64,000 bases of DNA from Tulasnella sp. 424 (Eukaryota; Basidiomycota; Agaricomycetes; Cantharellales; Tulasnellaceae), in NCBI GenBank assembly GCA_019633425.1, contig WSUB01000184.1:1-64000 (forward strand), given 5' to 3'. Numbering within the stretch: position 1 is the stretch's first letter; the number at the start of each line of letters is the position of its first letter. Both the position numbers and the translations under genes were made by a program. Shown here piece by piece: positions 11,973 to 23,992 of the stretch. Under the pieces are notes generated by a model. That model ran no database searches and was not told where the DNA came from. It saw only the letters and a list, made by a program, of their open reading frames with translations.

Positions 11973-12201
11973 GGTTGTTATCCAGCAGAGGTTGCTGTAA
12001 TAGATGAACGTTGGTTGTGATCCGGGTCTCCCTCTCATTGATGGAAGCAATAAAATCACACAGAGCAATTTTCTCTTAGATAAAAGGCACCCACAACTCG
12101 GGTCCTCCAATCCACCCCCTTATATGCATTCCTAAATACCAAAATCATCATTACTCCGGCGTAAAGTCCGACAGAAAGGTTCCTCCTTCAAACTCCTCTC
12201 C

Positions 12202-14438
12202 TCAACCCATCCACCCCATAGTCCCACTGCTCTGCTGCTGCTGCTGTTGCAAAAACGGATTAAAACTGCCCTGCCCCATAACCTGCTGCTGCCCAGGCGC
12301 TTTAGGCAGCATACCCTGCGCGAACGCAGCAAACCCAGCACCACCACTCCCGGCACTACTCGCGTTGCTAAACGTAGACGCCTGAGACATGCCCGTAAAC
12401 TGCGGCTGCTGCTGCTGCTGGAACGGCGAATTCGCGGATTGGAACGAGCCCTGAGTCTGTTGAGTTTGGAACGGGGATGGCTGGAATGCGTTTTGCATGC
12501 CGCCGCCTCCGAACGGCGATGTTGAGAGGCCCGTTGGTTGTTGCGTTTGTAGCATTCCAGCTTGGAAAGGTGAGGGACTGGGTTGGAAGGGTGAGGATGA
12601 CGGTTGTTGGTATGGAGAAGCGGAAGGCTGGAATGGAGAGGAGGATGGCTGATAAGGTGCACCTGTTGGCTGCATCTGGCCGAAAGGTGAGGAATTCATG
12701 GCTGGGGGAGATTGCATGGCTCCAAATGGGTTCGTTTGCGTAAAGGACATCCCTCCGGTTGGCTGAGGTGGTATGGAACCGAATGGCGAAGAAGCACCCA
12801 ATCCCTGGGACGGCGACTGAGCACCGAATGGGTTTGACGGTCCCAATCCAGTACCACCCATTGTCATTCCGGCGAATCCAGTCGTCAGCGACTGCACGTT
12901 GTTCATCCCACCGGGCATGGCACCACCCATACTACCCGCGAGCGGTGACGTTGCGGGAGAAAAAGCGTTCGTGCCAAAGGGGGATTGAGTTGTATTCATG
13001 CCATTGGCAAAGGGCGGAGGTGAGGTGGACAAAGGACCTTGCGCCCCGTTGGTATAGCCCATAGGGAACGGGTTGGTCGCTGGGAGTGAGGGGGCGAGAG
13101 GGGGGTTGGATGGGGTCGGGTTGGTCGTGCCCATTTGCAACGACATCAAGTCTTGTTCAAAGAGTGAAAGCTCTCGCTGGGGCGGCGCAGGTGGAGGAGC
13201 AGTGGTCGTAGTTGGTGCAGAGGTGGACGGAGTCGCTGTCGGCGCTGCTACACTTGCTGGTTGGGTCGTAGCAGGCACCGCGGAGGCCGCGGTAGACGTT
13301 GCAGCTCCTGTAGACGCAGACGGACCAGAACCCCACGAGAATCCTCCACCCATCGTCACAGCCCGTCCTTTAGCAGCAGCACTCGCAGCCGGCGGGGTCG
13401 TCGTAATGGACGGCACCCTGCCCAAGCCCAAGCCACCCGTCGCAGTCGACGGCCTCCCAGACGACGAAGGTCCCGACGGAGTAACCCCAACGCTCGTAAA
13501 CTCGAATCCTTCCGTCGCAGTCGAAGGCCTCCCACCGGATTTGGCCACAGCCGCGTTCGGGGGAGTCGACCGTGCCCGATCCCGATTGCCCATCTGCAGC
13601 TCCCGCGTATGGCTCTGCATCTCGCTGAGGAAGCTGCTCGCGCTTGGAGACACGGCTTCGATCGCTTCGCGGATGTTCGGCCCCGGGTTGGGGACCGTTC
13701 CGACTTTTAATGGCGTTGTTCGATTCGTACGCACGTCTGGCGGCCGTCGACTGGTGCTGCTGCTTGATGGGGGATCGGAGCGTAATATGGATGATGACGA
13801 AGACTTCTCCTTTGCCGGCTCCCGCTTCATGAACGCCTTGTATTGATACTTGTTTCGGATGTAGGTTTCAATCTCGCTGTCTCGTTCTCCGTCTTCCATA
13901 TTGGTGGGTGGGGGATTTCGTAGCGGGTCTGGATTGTACAGCTCGTTTGCCTTGGTATTGCCCATGTTCTTCATGCTCTGCACACGACCAGCGCAGTCAG
14001 TTAATCAGAAACCACTTTAGCTTAGTGTATAGTGGTGTGTAAAACGTACTTCAACTTGTTCCTTCGTCCATGTGTCTAGTGTTACGCTCTTTCTGCAACA
14101 CGTTACGGTGAGCCTATATGGTCCCCGCCGCCTGAAAGAGGTGCTGCAAAGGACTCACACTTTGGAGATATGGGAGCCCAATTTGCGATGTGCAGTCGCG
14201 CATTGAACGCAGAGAAATATTCCCAAGTTCCAACTCGCCCATCTAGGAGCGGGGGACTGGCAATCGGCGCAGACATCTGTTTCCCAATTCGAAGCCGTGT
14301 TAGGACTTGGACTGCCCCCGAAATCGATGCTGGAGACCGCGCAAGGAGATGGATTGACTTACTATTTCCTGGTAAGGCTAGGAGTTCTGTTAAGACCCGT
14401 TTCTGCCTGTCTGCGGCGGATTTAGAAATGCTGCTCAT
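12202..14438 (-). CDS. ArfGAP protein with long Gln/Pro/NPF-rich tail (Age2/SMAP-like)
   Basis: Start ATG at 14438 ([20 protein letters not shown]). Exon 2 holds the ArfGAP zinc finger CADC-x16-CVQC, followed by [12 protein letters not shown] small exon gives [15 protein letters not shown], and the last long exon starts [16 protein letters not shown], with [14 protein letters not shown] ending the GAP domain. The remaining ~500 residues are Ser/Pro/Gln-rich with repeated SPF and several NPF motifs (EH-domain ligands). Total about 670 residues. The family stimulates GTP hydrolysis by Arf at Golgi and endosomal membranes in vesicle traffic. The zinc ligands are intact. Long open frames on the opposite strand here are composition shadows. 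Confidence 0.92.
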
Positions 14439-15142
14439 TTGATGGAGGGTCGGGGGATGACGAAGGAGGCGGGTGGAAGGAGAGAAACGTTGGCCCGGGG
14501 AACTCCTGAGCGGACTTTTCACGGAGCTATGGAAACTCCTTTCGCTTTTTTATTTGTCGTTCCACCATCTGCAGCTTTCCTTCTTGGGCCGGACGACGAC
14601 ATCAGAACAGTCTTCTGACCGCATCTGGACTTATTGATTATCTCTCGGCCTACTTTGTGAATGTTTCTGTGTGCGCCCTTCCCCTCCCCGTGGGCGCAGG
14701 TGACCGATTCGCGACAACGCCGTTGAGGCTCAACATCAAATCTCTGTCACAACTAGCAAGCTCGACATCCGCCTAGAGCTTTGGAGAAATGATGGAAGTC
14801 ATACTTCCAGTCGAAGGAATATGGCCGTAATAGTCCACAAGTCCTGGCCGGAGAAGGAGCTCCCTCTTTTGTCCTCATCAACGCCCGCCGTATCAAGAAC
14901 TTTTCAATACATCGTCCGCCTTTCGTGGTGTCATTTTCGGCGAGACCGCCTTCTCCAACGAACGACTACACAGCCAGCGCAACTCGACAGCAAATTCGGG
15001 GCATACTCATACGAGAAGTCGACCACATGAAACAACGGGATGGATATGCAGCAGCAAAGGTGTTTGAAAATACAGTATGAAAGGACATACGCGCGGCGCG
15101 AAAAAGATATAACAACGATGTAGTAGGGGGGACGACCAAAAA
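14439..15142. other. Spacer between ArfGAP promoter and eS17 3' end
   Basis: No exon recognised. It contains the upstream region of the ArfGAP gene and the 3' UTR of the ribosomal protein gene ending at 15143. Confidence 0.45.
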
Positions 15143-15914
15143 TCAGGTTCTGGGAGCAGCTCCCGGAACAGGGCGGGGCCGCCTTGGACGGTCGGATTGA
15201 ACGACGGGAGGCTCAAGTTCGACGACGTTGAGGTTGCTAATAGCGCCAAAGTTGAGATGGTCAAGGAGAGCCTAGTGGGTGAAAATTCGTTCCAGTCAAT
15301 ATAAAACCCATTTCATCGAGGAAGACCAAGCCGCCGCCGCCGTACCTTGGTCTGAGGATCGACGGTGATTCCGCCTGCAGTATCAATAGCAGAGACCTCG
15401 GGCACGTAATTGTCCTTCCTCTCGCGCTCCTCTTCCTGAAGCTTGAAGGAAATACCGCGGACGGGTCCTTTTTGAATACGCTTCATCAAGTGAGTCGTGA
15501 AACCGGCGATCTTGTTGCGTAGTCGCTTGGTAGGGACGACGGCCTAAACAGGGTGGTGACACGCGTTCAGATATAGCTGCTCCGAATACGAGAGATTAAG
15601 CGGCTGGGACATACGACTTCATCGATGGTGCGCTTGTTGGTGTGGAAGTCGAGGGTGAGACGGGGGTAGCTGTCAAAGGGAACCCGTCAGTTACCAAAGT
15701 TCCGACCATCCCTTCAACACCATCGGCAGCTGCCACTCACTACTTCTCAATCAAGACGCGAGAAGCTCTCTTGACGGTCTTTGTTCGAACGCGGCCCTAT
15801 TACGAGTATGCAGAACAGCCAGTGAGCGATCCGGTCAACATTGCAATTTCGTGGACCTTGATCCCGCCAACCCATGGAGAGTCTCCCCAACGTAGAGGAG
15901 GACCCACTCACCAT
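15143..15914 (-). CDS. RPS17: 40S ribosomal protein S17 (eS17)
   Basis: Five exons: 15914-15912 (the ATG alone), 15796-15741, 15669-15615, 15543-15346 and 15271-15143, giving 146 residues. The protein reads [20 protein letters not shown], then [36 protein letters not shown] and [18 protein letters not shown], and ends in PGAAPRT. This is the full length of the family, a component of the small ribosomal subunit. The first exon consists only of the start codon. The gene is divergent from the uS8 gene across about 400 bp. Confidence 0.96.
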
Positions 15915-16314
15915 GATGTTCTGCTAATGAAAGTCTTCTTCGTTGTCGTGACCGTTGGGAAAAGATGAAGCGTCGGGGATAAGTTGAAGGGAGAGGGGAA
16001 ACGGAGACGCGGGCTTACAGTTTACAGCACCAATCCGCCACTCATTTCAGGGACTCACAACGATACCACAGTTCAAGTCCCAATTTCCGCATCCACTCTC
16101 TCTCTCCTCGACCACTTCAAGACTTCGTCGTCGACAACGTAAAAAGTCGCCTTCAAGGTACACAATCCTCCGCACAGCTTGTTTGAATCGTGCTTGAAGA
16201 AAGCGCGACACTCATTCGGAGCTCGTGTTTTAACGTCGATCTTTTCCTTGGGTTTCCAGTTCTCTCTTGTTATCTTTTTTTTTTAAACAAAACACCTAAT
16301 CCAACGTTGTCGAT
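15915..16314. promoter_or_regulatory. Divergent promoter of eS17 and uS8 ribosomal protein genes
   Basis: 400 bp lie between the two ATGs (15914 minus, 16315 plus). The segment has pyrimidine-rich tracts (CTCTCTCTCCTC near 16107; a run of T at about 16276-16284). Head-to-head pairing would suit coordinated expression of two small-subunit proteins (inference). Confidence 0.6.
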
Positions 16315-17173
16315 ATGGTCCGAGTATCAGTGTTGGTGCGTTAGGCCTTCTTAATCTGAAGCTGGGTACGACAGATCGTGACTGACGAGGAACCTCCCGA
16401 CTTTCGTGATATCGACAGAACGACTGCTTGGTGGGTTGGGACATTGGCATCTCTTGCGAAAGGCGGCGCTGATGCGATCTCAACCTTTCTTAGAATGGCA
16501 TTGTCAACGCCGAACGTAGGGGAAAGCGTCAGGTGCTTGTCCGACCGAGCTCAAAGGTCGTCGTCCGCTTCCTTCGCGTCATGCAGCGACACGGTGAGTG
16601 ATCCCATCTCTTCGGAACACCACGCACACCACCCTCCTTCCCCATCCTCGGGATATAACTCCTGCAAGAGCTCCATGCCACCTCTTCCAGTTTTAAGCTC
16701 CCGAAATATCAACAATCACACCACTTCCTCGCTGAATTCCTTACACTCTTCATCCGAGCGCACCTCTCTTCCCATCGCTTTCGATGTCTTTACTTCAGCC
16801 GGGGCGGACAAAAATAGACCAATCTTACTGACATGTAATTGTTCGCTATAGGCTACATCGGTGAATTCGAATTGATCGACGACCACCGATCAGGGAAGAT
16901 CGTCATCCAACTTATCGGGCGTCTCAACAAATGCGGTGTCATTTCTCCTCGCTACAACGTCAAGTCGTACGAGATCGAATCGTGGGTGAACAGGCTGCTG
17001 CCGTCTCGTGGTTTCGGTATCATCATCTTGGTGAGTCTGATCGTGCCCTCGACGCAGCGAATCGCGCTAACGGGTGCAATCGGATCGCATAGACGACGTC
17101 GAGCGGAATCATGGACCACGAAGAAGCTCGTCGAAAGAACGTCGGAGGGAAGATCCTAGGCTACTGCTATTAG
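16315..17173 (+). CDS. RPS22: 40S ribosomal protein S22 / S15a (uS8)
   Basis: Exons 16315-16335, 16419-16430, 16494-16593, 16852-17030 and 17093-17173 give 130 residues, the exact family length. The product runs MVRVSVL, then NDCL from a 12-nt exon, then [40 protein letters not shown], and the C-terminus GGKILGYCY. The uS8 protein binds the central domain of 18S rRNA. The 12-nt exon is required by the conserved protein sequence, and both flanking introns have GT-AG ends. Confidence 0.96.
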
Positions 17174-17660
17174 ACGCTTTGACTCCCGTCTGTGTGGTTC
17201 TTTGTTACTTTTTTGTACGATTTTTCGCTGTTCCTGTAGCTTGGTGAGATTATCATGCCCTTAAATCATGTATGTTTTCACCGTGTCGAGTCCTGGGATT
17301 ATTACCATTTATCGAAATTCCTCCTTGGGTCACGCTGTTACCTCTTTTTCATGTCGGTGGTGAATCCTATCTGGGTGGTATTTAGCTTTTGACTTGGCTG
17401 GCAGGGTCCATTTAACCGGAATAGAACCGTGGGCAGGTGTCACTCTCAGTTGTCTCTCCCGTTCCTCCCGACTCACGCTCGGCGCAGCGACTTTCCCCAT
17501 GGAGCATGCGCAGATGGGGATCTACCGTCCACATGAGCTATCCGCAAATGTCCTAATAGATCTTCATCCCCCGAACTTATATAGGAGGGGAGAGATACCA
17601 TACAGCAGAAGATCGCACCGATTCTCCCCTCTCCTTTCCCCTCTAAACAACTAAAATACC
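17174..17660 (+). promoter_or_regulatory. GH5 promoter region with TATA-like box
   Basis: No exon here. A TATA-like TTATATAGG lies at 17577-17585, about 80 bp before the GH5 start codon, followed by a C/T-rich leader up to ATG 17661. Confidence 0.5.
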
Positions 17661-20140
17661 ATGGCTCGCGATCGCACCATCCACGTCCCACCAGCATCTC
17701 CAGCTGCTCCTTCCGGCATCCTCAAGGTCTCCGGGAAGGAACTCATCGGAGAAGATGGCAAACCCGTCATCCTTCGTGGTGCTGGTCTCGGTAATGTCGA
17801 CCAACGTTTACGGCTGACTGAAGGTTGCTGACCTCAGAGACCATTGCTGCAGGTGGCCACCTCAACATGGAAAACTTCATCACGTACGTGCTATTGACTG
17901 AATTCTTCTTGGTATCGCCCCCTGACTGCTTGCTTGCTCTCTTCAGCGGCTACCCCGGTCACGAAAAGTTCATGCGCAAGGCACTGAAGGGCGTTCTCGG
18001 CGAAGAGAAGTATGACTACTTCTTCGACAAGGTAAATGGCATCCCCGGTCATCGGTTCCCGCCCCTCTCTCTTACTCTCAGCATATTAGTTCCTCGAATA
18101 CTTCTTCACTGAGAAGGACGCGCAATTCTTCGCTTCTCTCGGCTTCAACTGCATCCGGTACGATCTCCGAAACTCACACTAGTAGCAGAACTGATACTGA
18201 CGATACGCGTTCTTTGTTACTTAGCATTCCCCTTAACTACCGGTACGTATAGCTGAAAGCGTCTAGGGTCAGAGGGACTGACCAGAAGACCTCACCGCTT
18301 ACTTCAGACACATTGAAGACGATGCTAACCCAGGTACCTATTTTGACACATCTCCGCATCACTGTGGTATGCTGACCCCGCCGTCAGGTGTCTTCCTGGA
18401 GCGCGGCTTCCAGTGGCTCGATCGCGTCATCAACCTTGTAAGCTTCCAACCTCATTTGTGGAGGTTCAATACGCTGACATCGGTTTCAATAGTGCGCTGC
18501 CGAGGGAATTTACACCATCATCGGTAAGGAGACCAGTGCCGCATCATCAAAGATACGAGTCCTGAGCCCAGGGCTCCTTTTCAGATCTTCACGCCGCTCC
18601 CGGTGGACAGAACGGTGACTGGCACTGCGGTACGTTTTTCTCATTGCTTCGCGGATGCAGACCTATTCCTTACGCAGCATAATCAGATACCGGTATTCAC
18701 ATGGCTTTCTTCTGGGAGTACGTCGAGTTCCAAAACCGCACCATCGCTATCTGGGAGGAACTTGCTAGGCGGTACAAGGGAAACACCTGGGTGGGTGCTT
18801 GACCCTGAGGGGTCCCTTTGCCCCGGAGTACGTTCCCTGACAGTCCTAATCTACCTCCCTATGTGATGATTCGTTCAGGTTGCCGGTGAGTGAAGAAAAG
18901 TGTTACCTGACGGCATGGACGCAGGCTCTGACATCGTCATCTTTGAAAGGCTTCAATCCCTTGAACGAACCCTGCGACGAGGAGCATTACCGATTACTTG
19001 CATTCTACGAACGCGTTGAGAAGGCCATCCGAGCAATCGACCCTGACCATATCCTCTTCTGGGATGGCAATACCTTTGCTGTACGTCTCCCAACCCAACC
19101 ACTCACGCGCTCCCGTTCCTGTTCTAACCCTCTCTTGCGTTCAACCCAAAATCAGGCCGATTTCTCCAAGTGCGTTACTTTATCACCTTTGTCACGAACT
19201 TAAACTTAACCGGAATTTTTTTTTTCAACAGGTTCGGAGACCCACTTCCAAACTCGGTCTACGCCGTTCACGACTACTCCACATTTGGCTTCCCGGGCTC
19301 TGAAGTGTACAAGGGTACCCCCGAGCAGAAAGGTAATAAAGATTCTCTGGGATCTCTCGGGCCATTTCCCATTAACTGATTCGATCAAACTTGTTCAATT
19401 TTAGCCAAGATGCTTCGGTCGTACGAGCGCAAGACTGCTTACCAGGACAAGATCGGTGGTCATATCTGGAACGGTACGTGAATGCCAACATACGCTCCCA
19501 TCTCTGCTTATGCGGTAGACTGACGTGCTTCTCTTTGTTGAAATGCGTTTAGGTGAATGGGGTCCAGTGTACGCCAGCCCTTCCGACGGACCCGACTGGG
19601 AATCGATCAACGAGGACCGCTACCGCGTCTTGAAGGATCAGTTGGCAATCTACGAAGAGCGAAAGATCTCGTGGAGCATCTGGTTGTACAAGGTACGCAA
19701 AAATACTTCACTCCTTGAGGTCGGAAAGCTAAGACCTTCCCCCACGGCAGGACATCGGCTTCCAAGGAATGGTCTACATCTCACCCGACACGCCATACAT
19801 CAAGCGCCTCAAACCCTTCCTCGAGAAGAAGAAACGTCTCGCGGCGGACGAATGGGGATGCGACGTCTCAACCGTCGACCACATCTTCAAGCCCGTCGAC
19901 AACTGGCTCCTCGAGGAAGTGCCCGGCATCAAGAAGCGCTACCCGCCGATGTGGAACGTCACCACCCACGTCGGTCGCCTCCTCCGCAACATCCTGCTCT
20001 CCGAGGAACTTTACCCCGAGTACGCCGAGTACTTTAGGGACTTGAGCTTTGAGGATTTGGAGGAGTTGGCTGCGAGCTTCAAGTTTGAAAATTGCGTACA
20101 GCGACAAGGGTTGAACGATGCTATCAAGCCCAAGGCCTAA
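17661..20140 (+). CDS. Glycoside hydrolase family 5 protein (glucanase-like)
   Basis: The start is MARDRTIHVPPASPAAPSG at 17661. About 15 short exons give a continuous GH5 protein: ELIGEDGKPVILRGAGLG, GFNCIRIPLNYRH, ERGFQWLDRVINLCAAEGIY, IIDLHAAPGGQNGDWH, HMAFFWEYVEFQNRT, the acid/base motif GFNPLNEP, LFWDGNTFAADFSKFG and the nucleophile motif WNGEWGPVY. Then come SWSIWLYKDIGFQGMVYISP and the end VQRQGLNDAIKPKA. Both catalytic glutamates are present. One exon is only 7 nt (GTTGCCG, 18879-18885) and encodes the VAG before FNPLNEP. No signal peptide is evident, so an intracellular or membrane-glucan substrate is possible. I do not assign a GH5 subfamily. The last ~220 nt and the 3' flank are duplicated at 6964-7467. 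Confidence 0.9.
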
Positions 20141-20439
20141 GTATTCAAAAAAAAAGTTTTGTTAAATCAATGTGTACTCTCAGATTGTATAGTCACCCAG
20201 AAATGTTTATTCCGGCTTATGGAAGAGTAATTTGCAATGCGTCCCGTGCCTTTCTAGCGACTGAAAAAATGCGGCCATGAGAACCAGATCTGCGGTTTTG
20301 TTGGCTATTCGAAGCATGCAATCATTGGTGAAATACGTGCCAATGTTTAATAAATCGAGTTAAACGCTGCGTCGCTTCAAAGGCGGAAAAAAGCACGCAA
20401 ACTCTAAAGCAGTCATTCAGATTACAAGTTCAGACAAAT

Positions 20440-21128
20440 CAACGTCCGACCCATGATCAACGTCCTCACAAACCGATAGACTTTAAACCCATCTGCAGCC
20501 GTAAACACCTCCATCCACCTATACTGACTATCTCATATCGGAACGCCACGAGAGCAGAGTGCGAATTCATGGTATTTAGGCTGTGATCTTCGCATAAGGG
20601 CATTTGCATTGGAGGGACAGGTGGTGTTGGGCGAAGTCGGCTGGGGTGGGCATGGGCATGCTTGAGCCCGACCGAGCAGTGGGCTGTGGCTCAAGCTCTG
20701 TAAACGGGGTCTATCCCCCCCCTAGGGGTTAGTTCCCAAGTGACACTTCGCGTATATCCAAGACGCGGCCAACCCCAAAAGGGAAGGTTCCTGAGGCGTT
20801 CAGCCCAGCAAGCGGGGTTGAGCGAGGCTAAGCCTCTGGGCTCGAGCTCGGCCCCACCGCCTGAGCTGGCCCGGGAGGCCGACTCTGGCACAACACTAGG
20901 TGCAGGGATGGTCCGGTTGTCCGAGCTTTCCTCTGCGAAGCCGGGGCCTTGGTCATCTTCGTGCTCGCTCTCTGTGTCGTGGTGTATTTGCAAATCGTCC
21001 ATTTCAGAAGGCTTGCCCAGGGACGTGTTGTCGGGCTCAAACAATGCTTCAGGGGTCATTGAAGATGGAATATAAAGTTCTGGAGCCGCTCCTAGATGAT
21101 ACGGCGTCGGTCTGGCGGGTTGTTTCAA
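20440..21128 (-). pseudogene. Decayed linker and C-terminal domain of kinase K2
   Basis: It corresponds to the last exon of the chimeric kinase (about 8050-7468). SMTPEALFEPDN.. aligns with VTTPEASSGLES and HHDTESEHEDDQ with HYGTESGNTDDS. The C-terminal domain itself (20440-20580) keeps only short matches, such as the antisense of AACGCCACGAGAGCAGAG, with a large internal deletion. The intact kinase frame of K2 stops upstream at 21369, so this part is probably not translated unless the GTGAGC at that stop is used as a splice donor. Confidence 0.65.
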
Positions 21129-21368
21129 TAATCTGAAGGAGTCCGACGATGTTCAGCTAAAGCGTAGCGGACGGAATCCTGGAGGGACGCACAACCTCTG
21201 TCTCTTCGGAGCCCTCAAAATTGAAGTATCGACAGCTTCTGCCTTCCTCTTAGGCATAGAAATAACATTGGACTGAGAGGAAATTGGGGCATGCGGCTCT
21301 CCAACGAGCCCAGTCCTAAGGTATAACAGCAGTCTGAGGAAGAACCGCGAATCGAGGTTGGGATGAGC

Positions 21369-22521
21369 TCACCGAAGGGAGCTGGATACGATATTTTGCG
21401 AGAGGTTTCGGGTGGATGTTTGAAGGGCTACGGCTTTCGGCTCAACTATTGGGTCAGAAAGACTTCGAAGAATGTGGGCCATGGACGGGCGCTCTACCGG
21501 GCTGTCCGACCAGCACTTCGTGGCTTCGCTCCAGAATCGCAAATACGTCGTGCCATCAGGTGCCGAGGACGGTTCCAAGGGTGGTCGCAGGCCGGAAAAT
21601 AAGACGCCCGCAATGATACTACCGGTACTGTGGTGGTCGGAATAGGGTACTTTCCCACTCAGGACCTTTAGGACATGATAATGAATCAGAGGGAACTCCA
21701 AGAAGGCATAAAGGACTAAAGCACCTCGTAGATAGTGATGCCAAATGCGTACACATCACTTCGAAGACTTTTGGAAACACCTCTCAAGATTTCCGGACTT
21801 TGCCAGGGTGTGCTTCCGGCCCCTTTCAAAGCTGTTGCTGTGCGCGCATCGACATGTCTTGCCAGACCAAAGTCACAAAGCCGAGCGTGATGATCCGAAG
21901 CAACTAACACATTGTTTCCTTTGACATCGCCGTGAACGATCCCAGGCTCGAACTGGTGGAGGTATGCCAAACCCTCGGCAATTTCGATAACCTAGCAAAT
22001 TGATCCGCGAACCGTCAATGGGCGATCCAAGCAGGAAAACGGTGATGGAGGATACAAGAATCTGGAACAGTGACCCGACTTACTAAGCGCCCTCTATCAG
22101 CATCGGGGAAGCTCTGCAGGTAGCTAGGGAGAGACCCGAATTCGGCAAGTGGCGAAACAAAATAGATCATCTCATCGACCGTATATAAGCCCAAAAACTT
22201 CAAGATGCGCGGGTGGTTCAGTTTAATCCACACCCTGGCTTCAATTTCTATTAGCTGTATGAGTGAGAAGCGGTTACATAAATAAAACGAGGTGGCTCAG
22301 TCTAAATCCAGGTCAACGACTTGAATTTTGAGAACGCTTACCCCCATCATGGCTTCAGTATAGTGGCTATCTCGAGGTCTTTTCAAAGCTACTTTACCCG
22401 CAATCGGGTGTGTACCAGTGAACAGGTCACAGAAAGCGCCGGAAGTATTAACACGCCCGGCGGTGTCGATGGCGATCGTCCCTTCCAGAGCAAATCGTGG
22501 TGGTTGGGTGGATTCCGTCAT
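21369..22521 (-). CDS. TKL-like protein kinase K2, kinase domain only
   Basis: Exons 22521-22342, 22254-22084, 21991-21725 and 21665-21369 are all in phase and give about 304 residues from ATG 22521. Motifs: [59 protein letters not shown]. It has the same exon structure as the kinase part of the gene at 7468-9217 and as K3. The third intron has a weak donor (GTGCTT). The stop codon TGA at 21369 overlaps a GTGAGC that could act as a donor to the linker remnant downstream. Catalytic Lys and both Asp are present, so activity is plausible. Substrate unknown. Confidence 0.8.
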
Positions 22522-22940
22522 TGAGGCGAGTGCTTTGAGCTCGGCGGCGCTCTAATGCGGGCTGGAAGGCGGACTGGTGGTTGTAAATAAGCTAGCTGCT
22601 CTGCAGTGCGGGAGCCATGAGGGCCGTGGAAGAGTTGCCAGATTGCGGCATTTGAAGTTTGACTTCACTTGTTCACGTCGCTAGCGCCCGCCCTGTAAAG
22701 AAACCTAGAAATGACGAGCTATTTGATTTTTAAGGATGTATAATAGCACCAGGGCCATAAACAGCTCACCTTAACGGGTTTTTCTGATAGGCAACTGCTC
22801 GCGGTGGGTCAAGTTGGGCGACCCCGAGGCTTCCGCATAATCCTCTCGCTGGAGTGTGCAAGGATGCTCTCATGAACTGAACAAACGTGGGCACATATGA
22901 GAGCTAGATCTACAGTATCATTGACTATCTCGAAGCATGC
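22522..22940 (-). promoter_or_regulatory. 5' flank of kinase K2, duplicated upstream of K4
   Basis: No exon. It is shared with about 32750-33130 (GCACTGCAGTG.GGGAGCCATG, GCAACTGCTCGC.GTGGGTC), showing that kinase promoters were copied together with the RING 3' ends beside them. Confidence 0.5.
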
Positions 22941-23130
22941 GATCATTGGTGGTGGTAAAATACATGTCAATGTTTTATGTAAATTGCATAAAAGTCGAGT
23001 TCAACATTGCGTCGTCGCAGCCAAAAAAGAAGAGTCCATCACCATCCACTGCAGTTTAGATCACAGGTTCAGACACATCCACATCCAACTCCTAGCCAAC
23101 GTCTTCGGGACCCGATTTCCTCGCAAGCCG

Positions 23131-23992
23131 ATTCCTGGCCACGGCTGTGGACCAGGTCTCCTTCCCCTAAATCTCTGTCCGTTCGATATTCGTCAGGCAC
23201 CGTTGTCTGTGTTTGTCTTTGCTGCGCGGGTTGGTGTCCTCTGCTGCCCCGCCCCACGGATGTACCTACCTACCTACCTACCTACCTACCGCCTGGCCGC
23301 TCTCCTCCCTGATCTGAGCCTACATGCTCTGTCCTTTGCCTTTCTTCGTTCACCAGCACCTCTTCCATCCCCTTCCATTAAAAGCTGCCGCCCGCTCAGG
23401 ATAAGACACAAGCCTATCGCTTTGTGGATGCCCCTTGCCTCAGTCGATCAATCTCTTAAAGCGGCCGGACAGTTAGACTTCAGCATCGGCGAGTTTGTGT
23501 GGGCCTCGAAGTTAAGAAAATGAGTCGTTGGGCTCAGGTCCATCTACTCCTTCCGCTGCTCTCGGCCGCACGCAATGGGATGGCCGTAGGTTCTATCATC
23601 TATGCGACTTAGTATCTACCGAGATCAAGCGACCCCCGTTCGTCTCTAGACCGCCGCAACCACGCTTTCTCAACCATCTTCTTCGCCTCCGCAAGTGTCG
23701 AGCCGGGCCGGGACTCACTCGGGCCTCTCCCACTCTCTGTGGTGAGTGTATTTGAATCCCAGACACAGATGAAGGCCGACTACGACCTCAGCTCCTTGTT
23801 GGGTTCGTGGATATGTTGATTTCTGGCATTCAAGGAATTCCACTAGTAGTAAAGTCTGTTTCTGGAGAGATACACATTATGGTGCGCATGAAGGATGCCT
23901 TTGAGACAGGAATCTCTGAGGTTTGAGTGTGCGGACTGAATCGGAAACCCGGAGAAATTGCCGTGGCCAGGACGGCGCGGAGCGCAATGGTT
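23131..23992. other. ~860-bp insertion inside the R1 C-terminal domain
   Basis: R1/R3 homology stops at AAGCCGATT (about 23130) and resumes at about 23993 (CACTAATCCCACCTTCAG). The insert has no terminal repeats that I can see and no recognised coding frame. It includes a TACC/CTAC tetranucleotide microsatellite at about 23261-23290. Confidence 0.6.
23261..23290. repeat. TACC tetranucleotide microsatellite
   Basis: About seven tandem TACC units within the insertion in R1. Confidence 0.9.

Noticed and set aside
13073..13846. Long plus-strand open frame opposite the ArfGAP tail.
   Set aside because: It mirrors the Ser/Pro/Gln-rich coding strand, has no family motif and lies wholly inside a well-supported gene.
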